Program-made: the position numbers and the translations under genes
The notes under the pieces: model-generated
Told to the model about the DNA's origin: nothing
Seen by the model: only the letters and a program-made list of their open reading frames with translations
The model's database searches: none
Source: an uncultured Lactobacillus sp.
GTDB lineage: Bacteria; Bacillota; Bacilli; Lactobacillales; Lactobacillaceae
Direction: 5' to 3'
DNA: 40,901 nt
NCBI RefSeq assembly: GCF_947367125.1
Contig: NZ_CANBCQ010000025.1
Span: 1-40,901 of the forward strand
Shown: positions 39,378 to 40,901 of the stretch, piece by piece
Numbering within the stretch: position 1 is the first letter of the stretch
How the letters are laid out: the number at the start of each line of letters is the position of its first letter

Positions 39378-39797
39378 TTACTTACTATCATCATTAGCAG
39401 CAGAGCTAGAACTTGCGGCAGACGATTGACTGCTGCTTGAGGAAGCTGCGCTGGATTGGCTGCTAGATGATTGTTTCTGCTGGTCATCACTTGAAGAAGA
39501 TGAAGAACTTGATTGATCATCTGACTTCTTGCTGGATGAGCTGGAAGTCTTGGATTGCTCTTTGTCCTTATCAGATGATGACTTGGCAGAATCATCCTGA
39601 CTAGAATTATCCTTGTTAGAATCTGCATCAGAATTATTAGATTTTTGCTGGTCAGGATCAGCGTTCTTTTTATTGGAATTATTATAGGAAGTATTATTGT
39701 GCGTTTGAGTGTTGGCATGGCTAATGTAAGCACCGGCGCCACCTCCACCTAAGATGAACATCGCAGCAATAACACCCCAAAAGACCAATTTCTTCAT
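39378..39797 (-). CDS. Ser/Asp/Lys-rich exported protein
   Basis: A 139-residue protein. Residues 1-25 form a signal or anchor helix (KKLVFWGVIAAMFILGGGGAG). The rest is low-complexity Ser, Asp, Lys, Gln and Asn with repeated SSAASSSS blocks, probably unstructured on the cell surface. Start: AAGGAGAG is eight bases before the ATG at 39797; a frame from 39887 lacks a site and puts the hydrophobic helix at residue 31. Its 3' end is duplicated beyond the mazEF pair. Function unknown. Confidence 0.75.
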   Translation of the reverse strand: MKKLVFWGVIAAMFILGGGGAGAYISHANTQTHNNTSYNNSNKKNADPDQQKSNNSDADSNKDNSSQDDSAKSSSDKDKEQSKTSSSSSKKSDDQSSSSSSSSDDQQKQSSSSQSSAASSSSSQSSAASSSSAANDDSK

Positions 39798-39949
39798 AAT
39801 AATACAACTCTCCTTATTTTTAGAAAAAAATATTAACGAATTTGAGCCAATTGGTGACTTTGAATCGTTAGTTATAGTGTAAGACATCTGGCCGGCAGGT
39901 TGATTACAAAATACTCAATTTTAACTAATTATTAAGAGGTAGGAAGAAC

Positions 39950-40165
39950 ATGAATTACGAATTAACTGAACAATCAATCCAATATGTATTTGGCAACAAG
40001 AAGTATAAGAATGGGCAAAAGACCCGCAATTTGAAGAACGTGAAGACTGGCGCTAAGGCAGATGAGTTGCAAAAGGTGGGTCAAGCAATTGCTAGTTTGC
40101 AAGAAGACTCATTTGATGAAGCATACTTAGTGCAGAAGTCACGTCTTGTGCCAGCAGCTGAATAA
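39950..40165 (+). CDS. DUF1659-family protein
   Basis: A 71-residue small protein with the DUF1659 pattern (a short beta-strand segment, RNLKNVKTGAKADELQKVGQ, then AIASLQEDSF). GAGGTAGGAAG precedes the ATG. It is followed 35 bases later by a DUF2922 gene. The two families usually appear together in Firmicutes, and their role is unknown. Confidence 0.8.
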   Translation: MNYELTEQSIQYVFGNKKYKNGQKTRNLKNVKTGAKADELQKVGQAIASLQEDSFDEAYLVQKSRLVPAAE

Positions 40166-40200
40166 ATTAACGAACATAAATATAGGAAATAAGGAGAGAA

Positions 40201-40473
40201 ATGATGGCAAAAACTACTAAGACTATGAAGTTAACTTTCTTGAACGGAGAAAAGAAGAAAATTAGTATTACATTGGGGGATGCAGTCGATAATCTAACTG
40301 CGGATCAAGTGCGCGGTGCGATGAATACGATTGCGGAAGCCAATGCATTCGAGAAAGACGGTGTTGCATATTATCACACTCCTCAATCAGCTGCATACAT
40401 TGAACGCACTGTTACTGATATCTTTAATGATTCAGCAGAATCTGCAGTTGAGCCTGCAGCTAAGCAAGACTAA
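40201..40473 (+). CDS. DUF2922-family protein
   Basis: A 90-residue small protein with the DUF2922 pattern (MKLTFLNGEKKKISITLGDA, then a helix and YIERTVTDIF). AAGGAGAG precedes ATGATG, so the start may be 40201 or 40204. It is the second gene of a DUF1659-DUF2922 pair. Confidence 0.82.
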   Translation: MMAKTTKTMKLTFLNGEKKKISITLGDAVDNLTADQVRGAMNTIAEANAFEKDGVAYYHTPQSAAYIERTVTDIFNDSAESAVEPAAKQD

Positions 40474-40901
40474 TCTGGACTTGCTTGACCAACTAATTAG
40501 CTTGGTCAAAAGGCTCAGGAGAAAATATCGCAAGATGTAGAGTTCACACTTAGACCTTTAACAGAAATCGTATAGTAATATTACTTTTTCAATTGATTTT
40601 GTTACATCGTTGTAAAATTTAAGAAAAAGTAAAGAAACAGTAAAGCGGGCGTATGCTCGCTTTTTCTTGTTGTGTCTAGGATTACGGCATTTTGTTATTT
40701 TAGATTTGTGTGAATGGTATTGGGATAGGGAATAGGTGAATTATTACAAAAGCAAGATTATAGTCAATTTAACTTGCTATTTTTTCAAGAGGTTAGTACA
40801 ATATGAATCGTGGTAAGTAATAGGACGTGCTTCAGGCGTGTCGCCTGTACGCATGCTGATCCTTCAGCAATGACTACTACCTCATGAGAGTTATAAACTC
40901 A
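40474..40901. other. Gene-free end of the window
   Basis: No ORF of note on either strand. It contains a hairpin TTGACCAA (40485-40492) with TTGGTCAA (40502-40509) that has no T run, and a terminator near 40641-40668. The last 80 bases are more GC-rich and contain short inverted repeats (TTGCTGAAGGATCAGCA on the minus strand), possibly the start of a structured element that continues outside the window. Confidence 0.5.
40641..40668 (+). terminator. Rho-independent terminator
   Basis: AGCGGGC-gtat-GCTCGCT with one wobble, followed by TTTTC. It is 170 bases after the DUF2922 gene. Confidence 0.75.

Noticed and set aside
39374..39748. A 124-codon minus-strand ORF.
   Set aside because: It is the shifted frame of the Ser-rich gene; its Leu/Met/Pro-rich translation is typical of a shadow of low-complexity coding DNA.
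1..40901. tRNA or rRNA genes.
   Set aside because: No cloverleaf with a TTCGA-type T arm and matching acceptor stem was noticed, and no rRNA-like sequence; a tRNAscan run would be the proper check.

Overview
The window reads as the chromosome of a low-GC lactic acid bacterium of the Lactobacillus acidophilus / helveticus / crispatus group. The support is the near-textbook lactobacillar nucleoside deoxyribosyltransferase, PepO, an asnB plus ATP-grasp pair typical of lactobacilli with D-Asp/D-Asn peptidoglycan cross-bridges, LPQTG anchors, AAGGAGG ribosome sites and codon use of highly expressed lactobacillar genes. No rRNA, tRNA, CRISPR array or complete insertion sequence was recognised.

Region 1 (1-6.2 kb) holds a decayed Rgg-like fragment, an intact Rgg-type regulator, a run of zinc-ribbon membrane proteins with a lipoprotein, and a large secreted protein of unknown function. 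Region 2 (6.5-13.6 kb) is an accessory island: two small secreted proteins, an unknown four-helix membrane protein, gene fragments, a gene-free stretch that looks like a transcribed non-coding RNA, an orphan RelB-like antitoxin, a collapsed ATPase pseudogene and a MazEF pair. Its centrepiece (7821-9258) is a three-gene overlapping operon: a putative ADP-ribosyltransferase-like toxin, a small middle protein and a SecB-like chaperone. This is the layout of a toxin-antitoxin-chaperone (TAC) system, in a lineage that normally has no SecB.

Region 3 (13.7-36.2 kb) is mostly housekeeping: ntd, a PTS EIIA, a tyrosine phosphatase, a universal stress protein, a phnDCEE-type ABC transporter behind a 40-codon leader ORF and terminator, a metallophosphoesterase, asnB with an ATP-grasp ligase (probably cross-bridge synthesis), nrdDG for anaerobic dNTP supply followed by a SufT-like/DUF1858 protein and a DUF438-hemerythrin-PAS protein, an orphan LPQTG tail, an MFS transporter, pepO and kup.

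Region 4 (36.2-40.9 kb) is accessory again: a 57-bp palindrome, an AAA ATPase behind a 10-bp tandem repeat, a nuclease/transposase remnant, a second MazEF pair, a Ser/Asp-rich exported protein and a DUF1659/DUF2922 pair.

Two patterns link the accessory parts. The TAC operon and the second mazEF operon are each bracketed by a duplicated 3' end of the neighbouring secreted-protein gene. The two mazEF operons, 26 kb apart, share the same promoter layout (TTGTGC, 17 bp, TATACT with an overlapping AGTATATACT), so they may be regulated together.
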